A stretch of DNA of 64,000 nucleotides from the NCBI GenBank assembly GCA_949825025.1, contig OX463781.1:1882066-1946065 (forward strand), read 5' to 3'. Within the stretch, counting starts at the first letter, position 1, and the number at the start of each line of letters is the position of its first letter. This DNA comes from Siphlonurus alternatus (taxonomy: Eukaryota; Arthropoda; Insecta; Ephemeroptera; Siphlonuridae). This document shows positions 24,001-33,059 of this stretch, piece after piece. The notes beneath the pieces are model-generated. The model made no database searches. It was not told the DNA's origin and saw nothing but the letters and a program-made list of their open reading frames with translations. Both the position numbers and the translations under genes were made by a program.

Positions 24001-25664
24001 AGTAACATTATTTGGTACCCTCCATTCATTTCTGCAATAAATTTTTTTCATCATATGTAGATTGTCCATTCAACTAAAGAGTAACTAACTTGTAATGTAC
24101 CGCTGTGGCAGTATTTGCCAGATCTACCACTGATGGGGGGAAAAAAAATAATAATAACACATGTGAAGCCCTCTTTTGTGTCAAAGTATAACCTGAGAAT
24201 TTGTCTGTCAAGGTCACACCTAAAAGCGACGTGGCAACACTGTAGTGCACTAGTAATGCTAATCGGGAGGAGTGGGAGGTGACTACAGTCCCTGAGAGCG
24301 TTTCCAAATTTCTCATCGCTAATAAGTTTTAATTACAATCAACGCCACAGTTAAAAAAATATGAAAACAATTCAGAAAAATAGTCTAAAAAATTAGGTTT
24401 TAGTAAAAATAAAAGTGAAAAAATCTGTTTTAGAGTTTTTTTGCAATGCAAATTAACAAATTTAACATTAGAAGGATACAAAATTCACGTTTGAATAAAT
24501 TAATTATTATTAAACCAACAGTTAAAAAATTCTGAAAAAAATCAGAGCTAATTTGACGATTGTAGTAAGTCTACCAAATTAATTTGAAGAACATCTGTTG
24601 TAATGAATTTTTCGTCCAAATATCTCAAGTTAAGCCTTAAAACAAAATTGTCAATTTATTACAAGTTGTAGATTGGACAAATATATACTGCCACAGCGAT
24701 ATATTATATTACTTTTTAATGTTCTCTTAAAGTAAAGTGCGCGCTAGAAAAAAAAGTTGAGTTAGTATTTTCTAAAAATAGTTCAAGTCGTCCTCCATAT
24801 CAAACCAAAATTAAAAAAATTCTATCTCAAATAGGTTTGCCAGAAAAAAATTCCAAAGTCAGAGTGAACGCGTCGCTTAACATGGGGCCTTGCCTGACAA
24901 AGACCCTCGAATATCTCGAAAAAATACACCGTTAGGTGGTATGAAAAAAATATAGTGATGTTCTATGACCCAAGCTTTAACCAAAAACCGATTAAAAAAA
25001 ATTTCTCTCGAATCCATTTTTCCGTAAAAAAAATAATAAAAAATCTTATGGGAATTAACATGGTAGATTTTCTTGATTTTTTTACGGAAAAATGGATTCG
25101 AGAGAAATTTGTTTTAATCGGTTTTTGGTTAAAGCTTGGGTCATAGAACATCACTATATTTTTTTCATATTACCTAACGGTGTATTTTTTCGAGATATTC
25201 GAGGGTTTTTGTTAGGTAAGGCCCCATGTTAAGCGACGCGTTCACTCTGACTTTGGAATTTTTTTCTGGCAAACCTATTTGAGATAGAATTTTTTTAATT
25301 TTGGTTTGATATGGAGGACGACTTGAACTATTTTTAAAAAATACTAACTCAACTTTTTTTTCTAGCGCGCACTTTACTTTAAATCACTAAGATAATTTTC
25401 TCTCGCTACACATACAAGTGAGTCTCTGGTTGAGTTACACAAAGCAACAATGAGCACTCTGTTTGCAGCATCAACCACCTGATCCACCAGAAGTCTGCCA
25501 ACACGGCGGCCATCTTCATCTACCTTCCTCCCCCTCCCGCGGTGGTGCCCGGAGACTTGGACACTCCCAGAACGTACCTGGAGCTGCTCACGGAACTCAC
25601 TGAGGGTCTGCCCCCCACCATCCTGGTGCGAGGGGTCAGCTCCGTCATCTCAACCACCCTCTGA
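9067..25664 (+). CDS. SLC12A9: SLC12A9 (CIP1), cation-chloride cotransporter family member
   Basis: Fifteen exons: 9067-9289, 9442-9576, 10413-10547, 11572-11777, 13080-13284, 13850-13995, 14982-15105, 15696-15903, 16225-16423, 16855-17097, 18379-18527, 20645-20960, 22382-22451, 23647-23827 and 25469-25664. All are GT/AG and phase-consistent, giving 911 aa (human is 914). It is a multi-pass membrane protein with an N-terminal permease-like domain. The family signature [15 protein letters not shown] starts near residue 117, and [12 protein letters not shown] lies near 293-304. Hydrophobic helices continue to about residue 515. The cytosolic SLC12 C-terminal domain contains [17 protein letters not shown] (about 542-558), GLGAMKPNT and [13 protein letters not shown]12A9 is described as modulating other cation-chloride cotransporters; its own substrate is not settled, and the sequence does not decide it. 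The start ATG is the first in its exon and matches the family's short acidic N-terminus. The stop lies inside the first unit of a 30-bp minisatellite. Confidence 0.95.
9749..10067. mobile_element. Palindromic TTAA-flanked MITE in SLC12A9 intron 2
   Basis: Starts AGGCATACAGGCCTCAAA and ends TTTGAGGCCTGTATACCT, with TTAA outside each end (9745-9748 and 10068-10071). The interior is inverted around GACGTCACAACTC and GAGTTGTGACGTC, so each arm carries a CRE-like TGACGTCA-type core. Confidence 0.8.
10311..10375 (+). repeat. Dispersed repeat fragment beginning CCTTGCAGGGTAAGCCAGC
   Basis: About 65 bp immediately before SLC12A9 exon 3. A related segment, with the same GGTAAGCCAGCAGCATTATT core and a later ATATCCAAGGCAATT-like block, occurs at about 53188-53260 in an RPA2 intron. 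It is probably a SINE or 3' tail of a larger repeat; identity not recognised. Confidence 0.5.
10655..11525 (-). repeat. Two family G MITE fragments and decoy acceptor in SLC12A9 intron 3
   Basis: Segments near 10660-10760 and 11390-11515 share GTGTTGACTAGTGCC with each other. They also share the GTCCCAYG...AAAAAGGCTTCAT and GTTACAACCGTTGCGAGTAGAAGA blocks of family G. They are eroded partial copies. The space between is AT-rich with no coding signal. Confidence 0.6.
11142..11158 (+). other. Decoy copy of SLC12A9 exon 4 acceptor
   Basis: The 17-mer TTGTTCCCCAGGGTACC here is identical to the true exon 4 acceptor junction at 11561-11577. If used, the reading frame entering from exon 3 would meet TAA after five codons. 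It therefore behaves as a potential cryptic, non-productive acceptor. Only the duplication is observed. Confidence 0.6.
14463..14809. mobile_element. MITE family B, intact TTAA-flanked copy
   Basis: 347 bp with perfect-looking termini GGATTATTGTCACTAGTG and CACTAGTGACAATAATCC. TTAA sits on both sides (14459-14462 and 14810-14813). It is the best-preserved copy of the family and lies in SLC12A9 intron 6. Confidence 0.88.
16492..16767 (+). mobile_element. MITE family D in SLC12A9 intron 9
   Basis: Begins TAGAGGCTTCAAGTGTTCC and ends GACTTGAAGCCTATA. The interior contains CCATAAGCCACCATGTTAGA and AATCAGCTGACTTGAAG blocks shared with 18026-18290, 28226-28512 and 57984-58417. Confidence 0.78.
17130..18000 (+). 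repeat. Two degenerate copies of MITE family F in SLC12A9 intron 10
   Basis: Both copies contain TTGAGATCTCAGAA, a GTAGAAGTTTAACAT block, a CTTATG...GGAAAT block and an AAATTTGCTCAAA block. These correspond, in the same order, to the better copy at 58563-58895. A separate related fragment lies at about 16055-16180. Confidence 0.62.
18026..18290 (+). mobile_element. MITE family D in SLC12A9 intron 10
   Basis: Termini GGAGGCTTCAAGTGTTCCC and CAGCTGACTTGAAGCCTCC form the inverted ends. The interior matches 16492-16767. It has no ORF and ends about 90 bp before exon 11. Confidence 0.82.
18535..19790 (+). mobile_element. LINE 3' fragment, interrupted by a 704-bp TTAA element
   Basis: Left part (to 18609) encodes [14 protein letters not shown], the end of a jockey-like reverse transcriptase. 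The right part (from 19314) continues in the same frame with [16 protein letters not shown] and a C-terminal tail ([17 protein letters not shown]) after a frameshift near 19495. It stops at TGA (19681-19683) and ends with an AATAAAATTTTGAATT-type tail. It is a dead copy in SLC12A9 intron 11, in sense orientation. Confidence 0.82.
18610..19313. mobile_element. Palindromic TTAA element nested in the LINE
   Basis: Ends AGGCCTTCTGAACC and GGTTCAGAAAGCCT are flanked by TTAA (18606-18609 and 19314-19317). Arms of about 330 bp are nearly perfect inverted copies around a short centre near 18960. Removing the element and one TTAA reconnects the LINE reading frame exactly, which confirms the insertion boundaries. 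The only ORFs are incidental. Confidence 0.9.
20985..21241. mobile_element. Short inverted-repeat element in SLC12A9 intron 12
   Basis: The left arm GGGGAGGCAACTCTGTACTT is mirrored on the right by AAGTACAGAGTTGCCTCCCC. It starts about 25 bp after the exon 12 donor. About 255 bp, no ORF. Confidence 0.78.
21797..21955. repeat. Palindrome with AGATAGTTCGAGCTTTTAG arms
   Basis: Arms of about 75 bp, nearly perfect inverted copies, meet at an AATTAATTAAAAC...TTTTAATTAATT centre. A cruciform or hairpin is possible. The adjoining 21250-21790 and 21960-22380 stretches are AT-rich intron with nothing else recognised. Confidence 0.8.
22737..22955 (-). mobile_element. LINE 3' fragment, minus strand
   Basis: The translated minus strand reads [16 protein letters not shown], then an in-frame stop, then [14 protein letters not shown]. 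It is the same LINE family as the one at 18535-19790. A tail with AATTCAAAAATTTATTCAT follows at lower coordinates. It is a dead copy, inside SLC12A9 intron 13, antisense to the gene. Confidence 0.75.
22957..23152. mobile_element. MITE with CTCTGGACA-CACGAACGTT ends
   Basis: Terminal inverted repeats of about 28 bp (CTCTGGACAGCACGAACGTT on the left and its complement on the right) bound 196 bp. The same element in the other orientation is at 48888-49090 in RPA2 intron 2. Here it abuts the LINE fragment. Confidence 0.82.
23157..23592. repeat. Palindrome immediately upstream of SLC12A9 exon 14
   Basis: The outer arms AATTCTTTTGCGAAAAT and their complement, and the inner arms CAATTGTTGCTGCCTGTCAA and complement, give an approximately 435-bp hairpin-forming element around an AT-rich centre of TTAATTAAAT-type sequence. 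It ends 55 bp before the exon acceptor. Confidence 0.8.
23850..24712. repeat. Eroded MITE E fragment and GCTGTGGCAGTAT palindrome
   Basis: 23850-24040 carries a family E-type inverted pair (CTCTGATTTTATTCAGATTTTTCTGAGCCC and a worn complement; first 20 bases only diagnostic). 24085-24712 begins with TACCGCTGTGGCAGTAT and ends with the near complement ATATACTGCCACAGCGATAT. No coding signal; both lie in SLC12A9 intron 14. Confidence 0.6.
24731..25378. mobile_element. 648-bp palindromic TTAA element in SLC12A9 intron 14
   Basis: Termini AGTAAAGTGCGCGCTAGAAA and complement are flanked by TTAA at 24727-24730 and 25379-25382. Arms of about 310 bp are almost identical inverted copies. The antisense and sense ORFs near 24955-25154 simply mirror each other across the palindrome. 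Confidence 0.88.
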
Positions 25665-25937
25665 CCCCTGACCCTTGCAACGTCAACCCTCTGACCCCTG
25701 ACCCTTGTATCATCAACCCTCCAGCCCCTGACCCTTGCAACGTCAACCCTCTGACCCCTGACCCCTGCAACGTCAACCCTCTGACCCCTGATCCTTGCAA
25801 CGTCAACCCTCTAGCCGGTGACCCTTGCAACATCAACCCTCTAGCCCGTGACCCTTGCAACATCAACCCTCTAGCCCGTGACCCTTGCAACGTCAACCCT
25901 CTCGCCCCTGACCCTTGCAACGTCAGCCCTCTAGCCA
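25650..25937 (+). repeat. 30-bp minisatellite at the SLC12A9 stop codon and 3' UTR
   Basis: About nine and a half units of TCAACCCTCT-GACCCCTGAC-CCTTGCAACG repeat in exact 30-bp register. The first unit starts inside the final exon and encodes the last residues S-T-T-L and the TGA at 25662-25664. The opposite strand is open only because the period is divisible by three. Confidence 0.93.
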
Positions 25938-26460
25938 GGACAACCTATCCAAAACATGACAAATTTGTAAGTGATCAAAATCATGAAAATGGAACACCTT
26001 CATGTATTTTGCTATAAGGCGCTTGCGTGTGACGTCAGTGTGACCTTGGATTGGGAGTTTCAACAGTCGTCCGCCAGTCGTCGATGGTGGCCTGGTGGAA
26101 CTCCGCAGTGTATAAGCATATAGGAGAAAATATTAAAAAAAATATTTAAAAATATATAAAGAAAATATTCTGAATTCTGAGGTGAGCAAAAGTTTGTAAA
26201 TTTTATTTTTAACATTTTGTTCACCTCACATTTTTTATTTTCATTTTAAATAATTTACAATGAATTTTTTTAATATTTTGCCTGCATGCAGAGTTCTCTA
26301 CCACTCCACCGTGAGTCCACCGGCATGGCAGGCTGCGCGCGCATGTTTTCACTCAGCCCCTGTAAAGTAGACTGATTGCGTTGCTCATGCAACCGCCTTA
26401 TTGCATATTTGGACTACGAGTTATGTGCTATAATTTTTTTTCATATAAGGGTAACGTCAC

Positions 26461-26815
26461 GAGATTGTTGGGTTGTCTGCTTACAAGATAACATCCTTAT
26501 GTTTACCTCCCCTCTTTTCCCCTACTGAAAAACAATCTTACGCTCTAAAGAATTGAAAGAAAAAATTAGGAAATGTAGAAAAAAAAATTTTGCTTTTAAA
26601 TTATAGATGGCAACATTTATATCTTTTTCATATCATCTGCTAGTTTATAAAGAATACAACAGTTACATTTTTGTGTCCTTAAATAATTATACCTGGCAAC
26701 AAAGTCAATTGTTCTAATTTTTTTCAATACTTTAGAGCGTAAGGTTGCTCTTTAGGAGGGGAGGTAAACACCGGGAAATTATCCTGTAAGCAGACAACCC
26801 AACAATTTCGTGGTG
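26461..26815. mobile_element. Inverted-repeat element with TTGTTGGGTTGTCTGCTTAC ends
   Basis: The left end is mirrored at the right by GTAAGCAGACAACCCAACAA. Inner arms share GGTAAACAT/GGTAAACAC with GAGGGGAGG and TTTAGAGCGTAAG. It lies beyond the SLC12A9 3' end. The stretch 25940-26460 is AT-rich with no gene signal; a possible ATTAAA polyadenylation hexamer occurs near 26130. Confidence 0.75.
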
Positions 26816-27078
26816 CTACCATATTGAACCCTCTAACACCCTTATTGATGGGAAAGACGCTATGACGTCATTGTAATGCAACGTCTTCCCAATACTTACT
26901 TGTTAAAGTGTGTTAAATATTTGCATATGACTGACGTCACAGCGCTTTGCAGCACAATTTTAAAGGTATTAGAGAGTTAAAAAAATACATAAAAAATATT
27001 AGCTATATATAACTCAAGGTCCTCTATCCAAATATGCAGTAAAAATTTCATGCAGGTTGTCCATTACTTGCTCTGTGC

Positions 27079-27340
27079 CAAAGTCTTCTACTCGCAATGG
27101 TTGTAACAAATCATTGTTTATAATGTCTGTCGCATGAAGCCTTTTTCATTGTTAAACATGGGACGACGTAGTGTCTAATTTTGTCACCAGAGCAGAGAAT
27201 GTTGGCGCTAGTTAACCGTTTCAACTTTGTAATGAACGGTCATATTCCATGTAAATCAACAAGCGTCCCATGTTTTTCCTTTCACGCGACAGACATTTCA
27301 CAACAACACTTTGTTTACTAACAACGAGCAGAAGACTTTG
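27079..27340 (+). mobile_element. MITE family G (hAT-like), full-length
   Basis: 262 bp bounded by CAAAGTCTTCTACTCGC and ACGAGCAGAAGACTTTG. The flanking 8-mers CTCTGTGC (27071-27078) and CTCTATAC (27341-27348) match at six of eight positions, as expected for an aged 8-bp target duplication. No ORF. Confidence 0.85.
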
Positions 27341-28225
27341 CTCTATACTATAATTTGTAGAACTCAAAATCACAGCTGTACTGATTTTTTTTTTTTTTGT
27401 TTTTGTTTTTCAAATTGAAATTCTTGGCCCCACAAATTATTTCTTAAATTTAACATTGTTATTAAGCTTAAAATTCACAGCATCGCTAATCAATTACAGA
27501 TTTACCTCATATATCATATTGGAATCAAGGGGCATTTGCAACGCTGCAATAACAGCAAATATAAATAATTGTGTTATTTATTTATTCTGTACATATTTAC
27601 ACATTTTTAGCTGGCACTCTCTAAATATTTGGGAAATTGTGTGCGATGAGCTTCCATATCATCAGTTATCACGTTTGAAAAATATATATCCATTTTAATA
27701 ATTATTTTTAAATGTATATATATTTACCATATTAATGCTGTCTTTTAATTACATTTTTTATAATGCATAGGCCCACTGATTTGTCACTTGAGTTGAGAAC
27801 AAACTAAGGTTCATTTCTTGCCTTGGACTTCAAATGTAGCAAAAGATATTTAATTATTTTATGATATACCAAAACCAGCACACTGAATATCGATACCCCA
27901 TTTTTTTTTTTTGAAATTGTAGTCCTAGATTTCCAGTATTTCATTATATGCAACTTTGACCCCGAAATTTTCATGGAAGAAGTGATTCTAAAAGTTTGAA
28001 ACTTTACAAACGGCAAAATAAAAGGTGTAGAAATTATGCCTGGGGTGTGAAAATATATATAAAAAAAAAATACTACAATTTGAATTTAACAATGATCTGG
28101 CAATGGGATGTGGACTATTATTTGTTCGTGCGCTTCACAGTGTGCAGGCCTTGGTATATAGGGGGGGGGGGGGATAACCAATCCCATTTTTGAAGCATTA
28201 TCCAAAGCTATTAATGAGCAGAGTT
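27341..28225. other. Intergenic spacer, no gene recognised
   Basis: AT-rich sequence with homopolymer T and G runs, such as (G) about 15 near 28160. Six-frame inspection shows only short, low-complexity ORFs with no family resemblance. Confidence 0.7.
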
Positions 28226-28512
28226 ATAGAGGCTTCAAGTCAGCTGATTTTTCGGTGTGTTCCTACCCGCTATACCAAACCTATGTAAAAAAACGTGAAT
28301 TTGATTTTTCACTAAGAATAAGATTTTTCAGGGAAAATTCCTTTACGGAACTTTGGTCCAAACTGAAAAATAAAGTAGATAATTCAAGATTTAGATTTTT
28401 TACTTGATTTATAACCGAGAAAATTTAAAAAAACACTTTTCTTCATTTTCAAGTGCAAGATGGACCTTAGCGACAAACAGTTGCGCAGCGAGAGCGCATC
28501 ACTTAAAGCCTC
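28226..28512. mobile_element. MITE family D, diverged
   Basis: Ends TATAGAGGCTTCAAGTCAGC and ACTTAAAGCCTCTATA are inverted. The interior keeps CCTATGTAAAAAAA and an AGATTTTTCAGGG block. Confidence 0.7.
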
Positions 28513-28905
28513 TATAACTTTTAAAAAACATTGTGATCTTGAGAAGTGTAAATGTTAAATTACAAGAAATTAGGCTCATGTCGTGGATCAAACGTGGGTT
28601 TATTTTAATAAATGTTTCAACAAAGTATGTTTACACAATATTTTGTCAGCCATTGTTGAACTGCGTGCAGTTTTAACATTGTTCACCAATTTCTTGATGT
28701 TAATTAATTGTAAAATTATATTTTAATTGATGTACCTTAGATAAAAAATATTTACATACTTATAGAATTGGAAGAGGAAAGCCAGTGGTGGTAAGAAACT
28801 TTTCTTTGGAGTGTAATAATTACTTCATTTTTGCAGATCATATCTTGATCCGAGCAGCTTTTTCAAGTAACATTTTCTCCCTGTCTTTACAATGTATGCC
28901 TTAGC

Positions 28906-29025
28906 AGTGGCGGATAAAATTCGGAGGGGGTTCTTTGCCTTCTGGACACTGAATAAAGGTGGGTGGGGAGAGGCGGTGACGCCCCCCCCCCCCTCCCACC
29001 TTCTGAATTTTATCATTGCTGCGTT
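28906..29025. mobile_element. Short hAT-like element with CAGTGGCGGATAAAATTC end
   Basis: About 120 bp. The left end CAGTGGCGGATAAAATTCGG is mirrored by CTGAATTTTATCATTGCTG on the right, and the middle has G and C homopolymers. A target duplication is not clear. The remaining spacer 28513-28905 and 29026-29255 holds nothing recognised. Confidence 0.6.
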
Positions 29026-29255
29026 TGTCGTTGGAGAAATCAAATCTTAAAGATGGCTGAACTGGGTGCTCTTTTGTCTCGGCCAAAAGTTAAAACTCTG
29101 ACAGTAGCTTGGCTGGGGTAAAATGTCCACCTCTCAGTAAGGCACCTGGCCAGGTTGAATGTGACGAAGCCTCCTTGTCCAGCGAGGCTTTAGAAGCATC
29201 ATACTTTCAATATAAAACGAAGATAAAATTATTCTCTTTTTCCTGATACTTTTAA

Positions 29256-29760
29256 TGAAGTATCGACCTCCAGGGGCGGATCCAGTCCGCGGCTTTAGGG
29301 GGGGGGTGCCCTATCCCGCAATGTTAAATTTTGGGGTGGGAAGGGGGGCAACGGGTGGGGGGTGGTAATACCTTCAATGTATTTTGGGACCTTTGGGGGG
29401 GGGGGGGATCGCCCCCATCGCCCCCCCCTTGGATCCGTGCCTGTCGACCTCAATTTTTTTTATTGCAGAAATTTAATGGATAGAGGGTTCAAAGTTATGT
29501 TACCCTGATTTTTTCCATTTTTTTAGAGCCCGTGAAGTATTTTTAAACAATTATTGAAAATTCTTTTTGTGACGTCACGAGACGCCGCTCCTTAAAAAGA
29601 TAGGACTTGCCGACGCGTGACATCACAAAAAGAATTTCAATAATTTTTTAAAAATACTTCCTGGGCTCTAAAAAAATCTGAAAAAAAATCAGGGTCGCAT
29701 AATTTTTCACCCTCTATCCATATCTGCAATAAAAAAAATTGAGGTTGATACTCCATTCAC
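29256..29760. mobile_element. MITE family E, split by a nested hAT MITE
   Basis: The right terminus reads AATTGAGGTTGATACTCC, and the left terminus AGTATCGACCTC is interrupted by the element at 29271-29443 before resuming as CAATTTTTTTTATTGCAG. The palindrome has arms with AGAGCCCGTGAAGTATTTTT and the complement, meeting at GACGTCACGAGACGCCGCTC. Copies: 54408-54735 and 60330-60950. Confidence 0.85.
29271..29443 (+). mobile_element. hAT-type MITE with perfect 8-bp target duplication
   Basis: Begins CAGGGGCGGATCCAG and ends CTTGGATCCGTGCCTG. The 8-mer TCGACCTC occurs immediately on both sides (29263-29270 and 29444-29451). The interior is a G-rich then C-rich homopolymer tract with no ORF. A related fragment lies at about 62400-62590. 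Confidence 0.92.
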
Positions 29761-29960
29761 ACATGTGCTAATTATTTACCAAAGTTTTCATCGATAGATA
29801 TTGCAATTTGACTTTGTGACGTCACTTGTCAATCCTTGTCCGTTGGCTGGATAACGTCATCGTGCCGTCACAGTCAAATTCCAATATCTATTGATGAAAA
29901 TTGGGGTACTTAATAATTAATTAGCACACACAAAAATTGATGGTATCTGGAGAAAGAAAT
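29761..29960. repeat. Inverted repeat with GTGCTAATTA ends
   Basis: Arms carry TTTTCATCGATAGATATTGCAATTTGAC-type sequence and its complement around a centre with CTTGTCAATCCTTGTCC. About 200 bp, no ORF. Confidence 0.7.
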
Positions 29961-30031
29961 AATTATTTGTACCTTGCAAGTTTCATTCACCTTTGATGAA
30001 AAAGTTATTGTTTGATATTAGTAGACAGTCC

Positions 30032-30490
30032 ACAGTGATTTCGCAAAGCTTCGCGTGAAATTTCGCTAGTTTCGCGAAGTTTCGCACCCCAAGTTTAGCG
30101 CGAAACTTCGCAAAATTGATATTTTTTTAATTTCTCGCTCTACTTTTTCGTATCATATATACAAAATACGCCATTTTAATTTAATTTCGCATTAATAACC
30201 TGTTTAATGTTATTAATCAATTAAAAAGACAAATTAAAAAATATTTGCCATGTTCAAAAATTATTTTTCCTATTTATTAATTTTTAAAAGTACTTTTATT
30301 AATTTGTATATTGATCAATTAAACTATCGAGTATAGAAAGGGGCCAGTTTATCTTACTTCTTTGATTAAAATAAAATAATTTCGCATCACGATATAGTCA
30401 TTCTTTTATTCTCGCGAATATTTCGCGAAGTTTCACGAAATTTCGCACGAAGTTTCGCGCACCCTGTTTCGCGCAAAGTTTTGCATCTCT
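30032..30490. mobile_element. TTTCGCG-rich element, hAT-like by its ends
   Basis: Dense repeats of TTTCGCGAA and GCGCGAAACTTCGC at both borders enclose an AT-rich centre. The right border GCAAAGTTTTGCATCTCTG is weakly mirrored by CAGTGATTTCGCAAAGC on the left. Flanking GTAGACAG and GTAGACAC may be an imperfect 8-bp duplication if the left end is at TCCACAG. Confidence 0.5.
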
Positions 30491-31839
30491 GGTAGACACT
30501 GATACACACTTACATTGGCTCTTCCCTTCCATAGCTATGTGATGGGACCAAAATTGTTATTGTACATTAAAAAAAATTGTCTTCTGTACTTTCCATGCAC
30601 CTACAATATATTTTAAAATTTGTGTCGTCAAGGAAAAGTTGATATCGTTATGAAATTTACGTTGATGTAGCGAATTGAATCGATCAAGTTCATTCAGTGA
30701 TGAGAGGTGAAATTTTCAAGAAGGACACAACTTCTAATTATAGTTCATAATTTTCCACATTTATCTTTGTTATGAAGTAAAGAATTGACATTATACAAAA
30801 AAGAGAAGAAAACACTGTGTTGTTTTGATAATATAAATAATGAATGTTTCAGTATAGTATTAATTATGTATGTATTGTGATATGTAAATATTCCTGCTGG
30901 TGTTTTATATGCAGAATATATTATTTGAATTTTATTTCAAACCATGTAGGATAAAGTTTGATAACTGCACTGATTGTATTTTTTCCCTACTTGTATTACA
31001 CACTTAATTATATAGATACATTAATATATATTTATATAGCAAAAATCTTAAAATATTAATTTCTATTTGTATGCATGCAATATATATATATATATATATA
31101 TCAACTGGTGTAACATATTAACTTAGTAGCCTGATTACTTATTCATTAGGTATATATTTACACAATAATTATAAATATGAACTATATATTAATAGAATTT
31201 AAGATGATCGTTTTATTTTTACGCAAAAGATAAAATACTATTTTAAAAGTGTAATGAATAATAATTTTTGTAATGTGTATTCTCAATAAAAAATTATAAT
31301 TTATATTTTTAACATATTTTAGTTTAAATAAATTGAATGTCTATATAATTGTATGCGGACGATATTTTCTAACAAAAGTAAAGTTAGAATCTGGAATTAT
31401 GTTACTGGATTTAATTGCAGTATAAACTATGCATTTAACAAAATTTTTATTGCCAAATATACTTTCAATTACCCGAAATAGTTTAATTCATATAAAGCTA
31501 GATTTTGAGAAAAAATGAACTATATAAATTATACTATAAATATGTATCGTATTGAGAGGTTACGAATGCTTTGTTTTGTCAGATTTACTACAATAACTGT
31601 AAATTCAATCAATATATGTTTATAATAATAAATTATTTATTTATTTATTATTTATTAATATTTTGGTATCTTGTGACATTTGACGTGATGTATGTTGCCT
31701 TGTGCAACCTTTAACTTCGAAATAAAATTATTATTATTATTATTAACACGAAGACAGTGTTATAATAATCGTCATGCAAAAGATCAATTTAAATGCGCTT
31801 GAGCGACATAGAACTGCGGCTTATGAAAATGGACTTATG

Positions 31840-31876
<37 letters not shown>

Positions 31877-32065
31877 TGCCTCTCCATATATTATCTCGAT
31901 CATCACCTTGAGGCAAAAAATCAACATTTTTCAGCATCTAAACTGATTTAAATTTGTTGGCATGAAATATATGAAATTAACTAAAAAAAATATGAAACCA
32001 TATCAAGAGTATATATATTATATATAAAATTAGATGTTTTTTTTTTTTTCCAACTAAACGCTAAT
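30491..32065. other. AT-rich intergenic tract
   Basis: Very AT-rich, with a (TA)n run near 31081-31100 and another at about 31842-31873. A LINE/SINE-like tail ends AAATAAAATTATTATTATTA at about 31720-31745. No coding signal on either strand. Confidence 0.7.
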
Positions 32066-32395
32066 TAACGATTGACCTCAGTTACAAACCGGAAACGGGG
32101 AATTTCTGTTAAACGGAATCGAATGAAATCAATTTTAAAAAATCGAGGATGTTCTAAAACTTAATCGCTTATGGTTTGAGCAAATTCAAGGGGGCGGTTT
32201 TCTCACAACAGCTCGATCCATTTCCGGTTTCCGTCCATATGGCCAATGTTAAACTTCTGCCTCAGTTTTCTCAAAACTGGTCGAACAGATCCACTTCAAA
32301 AAAATTAAGCAACCTTATTGTGGCGAGCTTAAAGACTAGTGCAAGTCTCATTAGAATCAAGGGGGCCGTTTCCGAGATCCAAATCGACTTAGGTT
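32066..32395 (+). mobile_element. MITE family F
   Basis: Starts near TTAACGATTGACCTCAG and ends with AATCGACTTAGGTT. The interior contains GCAAATTCAAGGGGGCGG, TTCTCAAAACTGGTCGAA and CAAGGGGGCCGTTTCCGAGA. It is the reverse complement of the copy at 58563-58895 over most of its length, and the short frame here is incidental. Confidence 0.78.
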
Positions 32396-32654
32396 AATCC
32401 ATAAATATATAAGTGAAGTATGTATAATGTTAAAATTATAAGTGTACATTATAATATATGTATTAATTCGATCACAATATAACAATTAACTGGTCGCCAT
32501 GCAACTGCATGGTATATTTTTATTGTGAATTTATAATAATATATATGAATATAATATATTATATACATATATATACACAAATTATATAATTATAGATTAA
32601 TTCGAAGTTAGCTAGATATAGATCGAGAATTCATAAAAATATAAAATATTAATT

Positions 32655-32880
32655 AGAAATTGCGTCAAAAAAACGAAAAATAAAAGAACAAAAGGCATTA
32701 CACCGAAAACAAAAAGGCCGAAAGTTATTTGAACGAAAACATTTAAGACTAATCAAAAAATAACGAAAACAATTTGACCTAAAGTTAATTGAACCAAAAC
32801 ATTTAAAACGAATGGAAAAATCACGAATACAATTTGAGCGAACGCGCTATTTGACCGAAATAAAAAACACCGATCCATGA
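32655..32880. repeat. Degenerate array of ACGAAAACAATTTGACC units
   Basis: Units of about 64-70 bp with GAACGAAAACATTTAA and CGAAAACAATTTGACC cores occur three or more times. They are the reverse complement of the array at 43735-44245. A (TA)n tract follows directly at about 32888-32960. Confidence 0.75.
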
Positions 32881-32887
32881 AAATATA

Positions 32888-32960
<73 letters not shown>
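32888..32960. repeat. (TA)n microsatellite
   Basis: More than 30 consecutive TA dinucleotides with one early interruption, next to the degenerate array on its left. Confidence 0.95.
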
Positions 32961-32962
<2 letters not shown>

Positions 32963-33059
32963 CATGATACAACTATATACAGTATAATAATATAATATTA
33001 ATAAAAATTATAACAAATAATTAAACCAATTAAAAAAAATATAAATTAAAACGGAGGCA

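Noticed and set aside
24955..25154. Sense and antisense 63-codon ORFs with nearly the same sequence
   Set aside because: They are mirror images produced by the palindrome at 24731-25378.
25645..25920. 91-codon antisense ORF of GSGARGLTLQ repeats
   Set aside because: Product of a 30-bp minisatellite whose period is divisible by three; opposite strand to SLC12A9 3' UTR, no family match.
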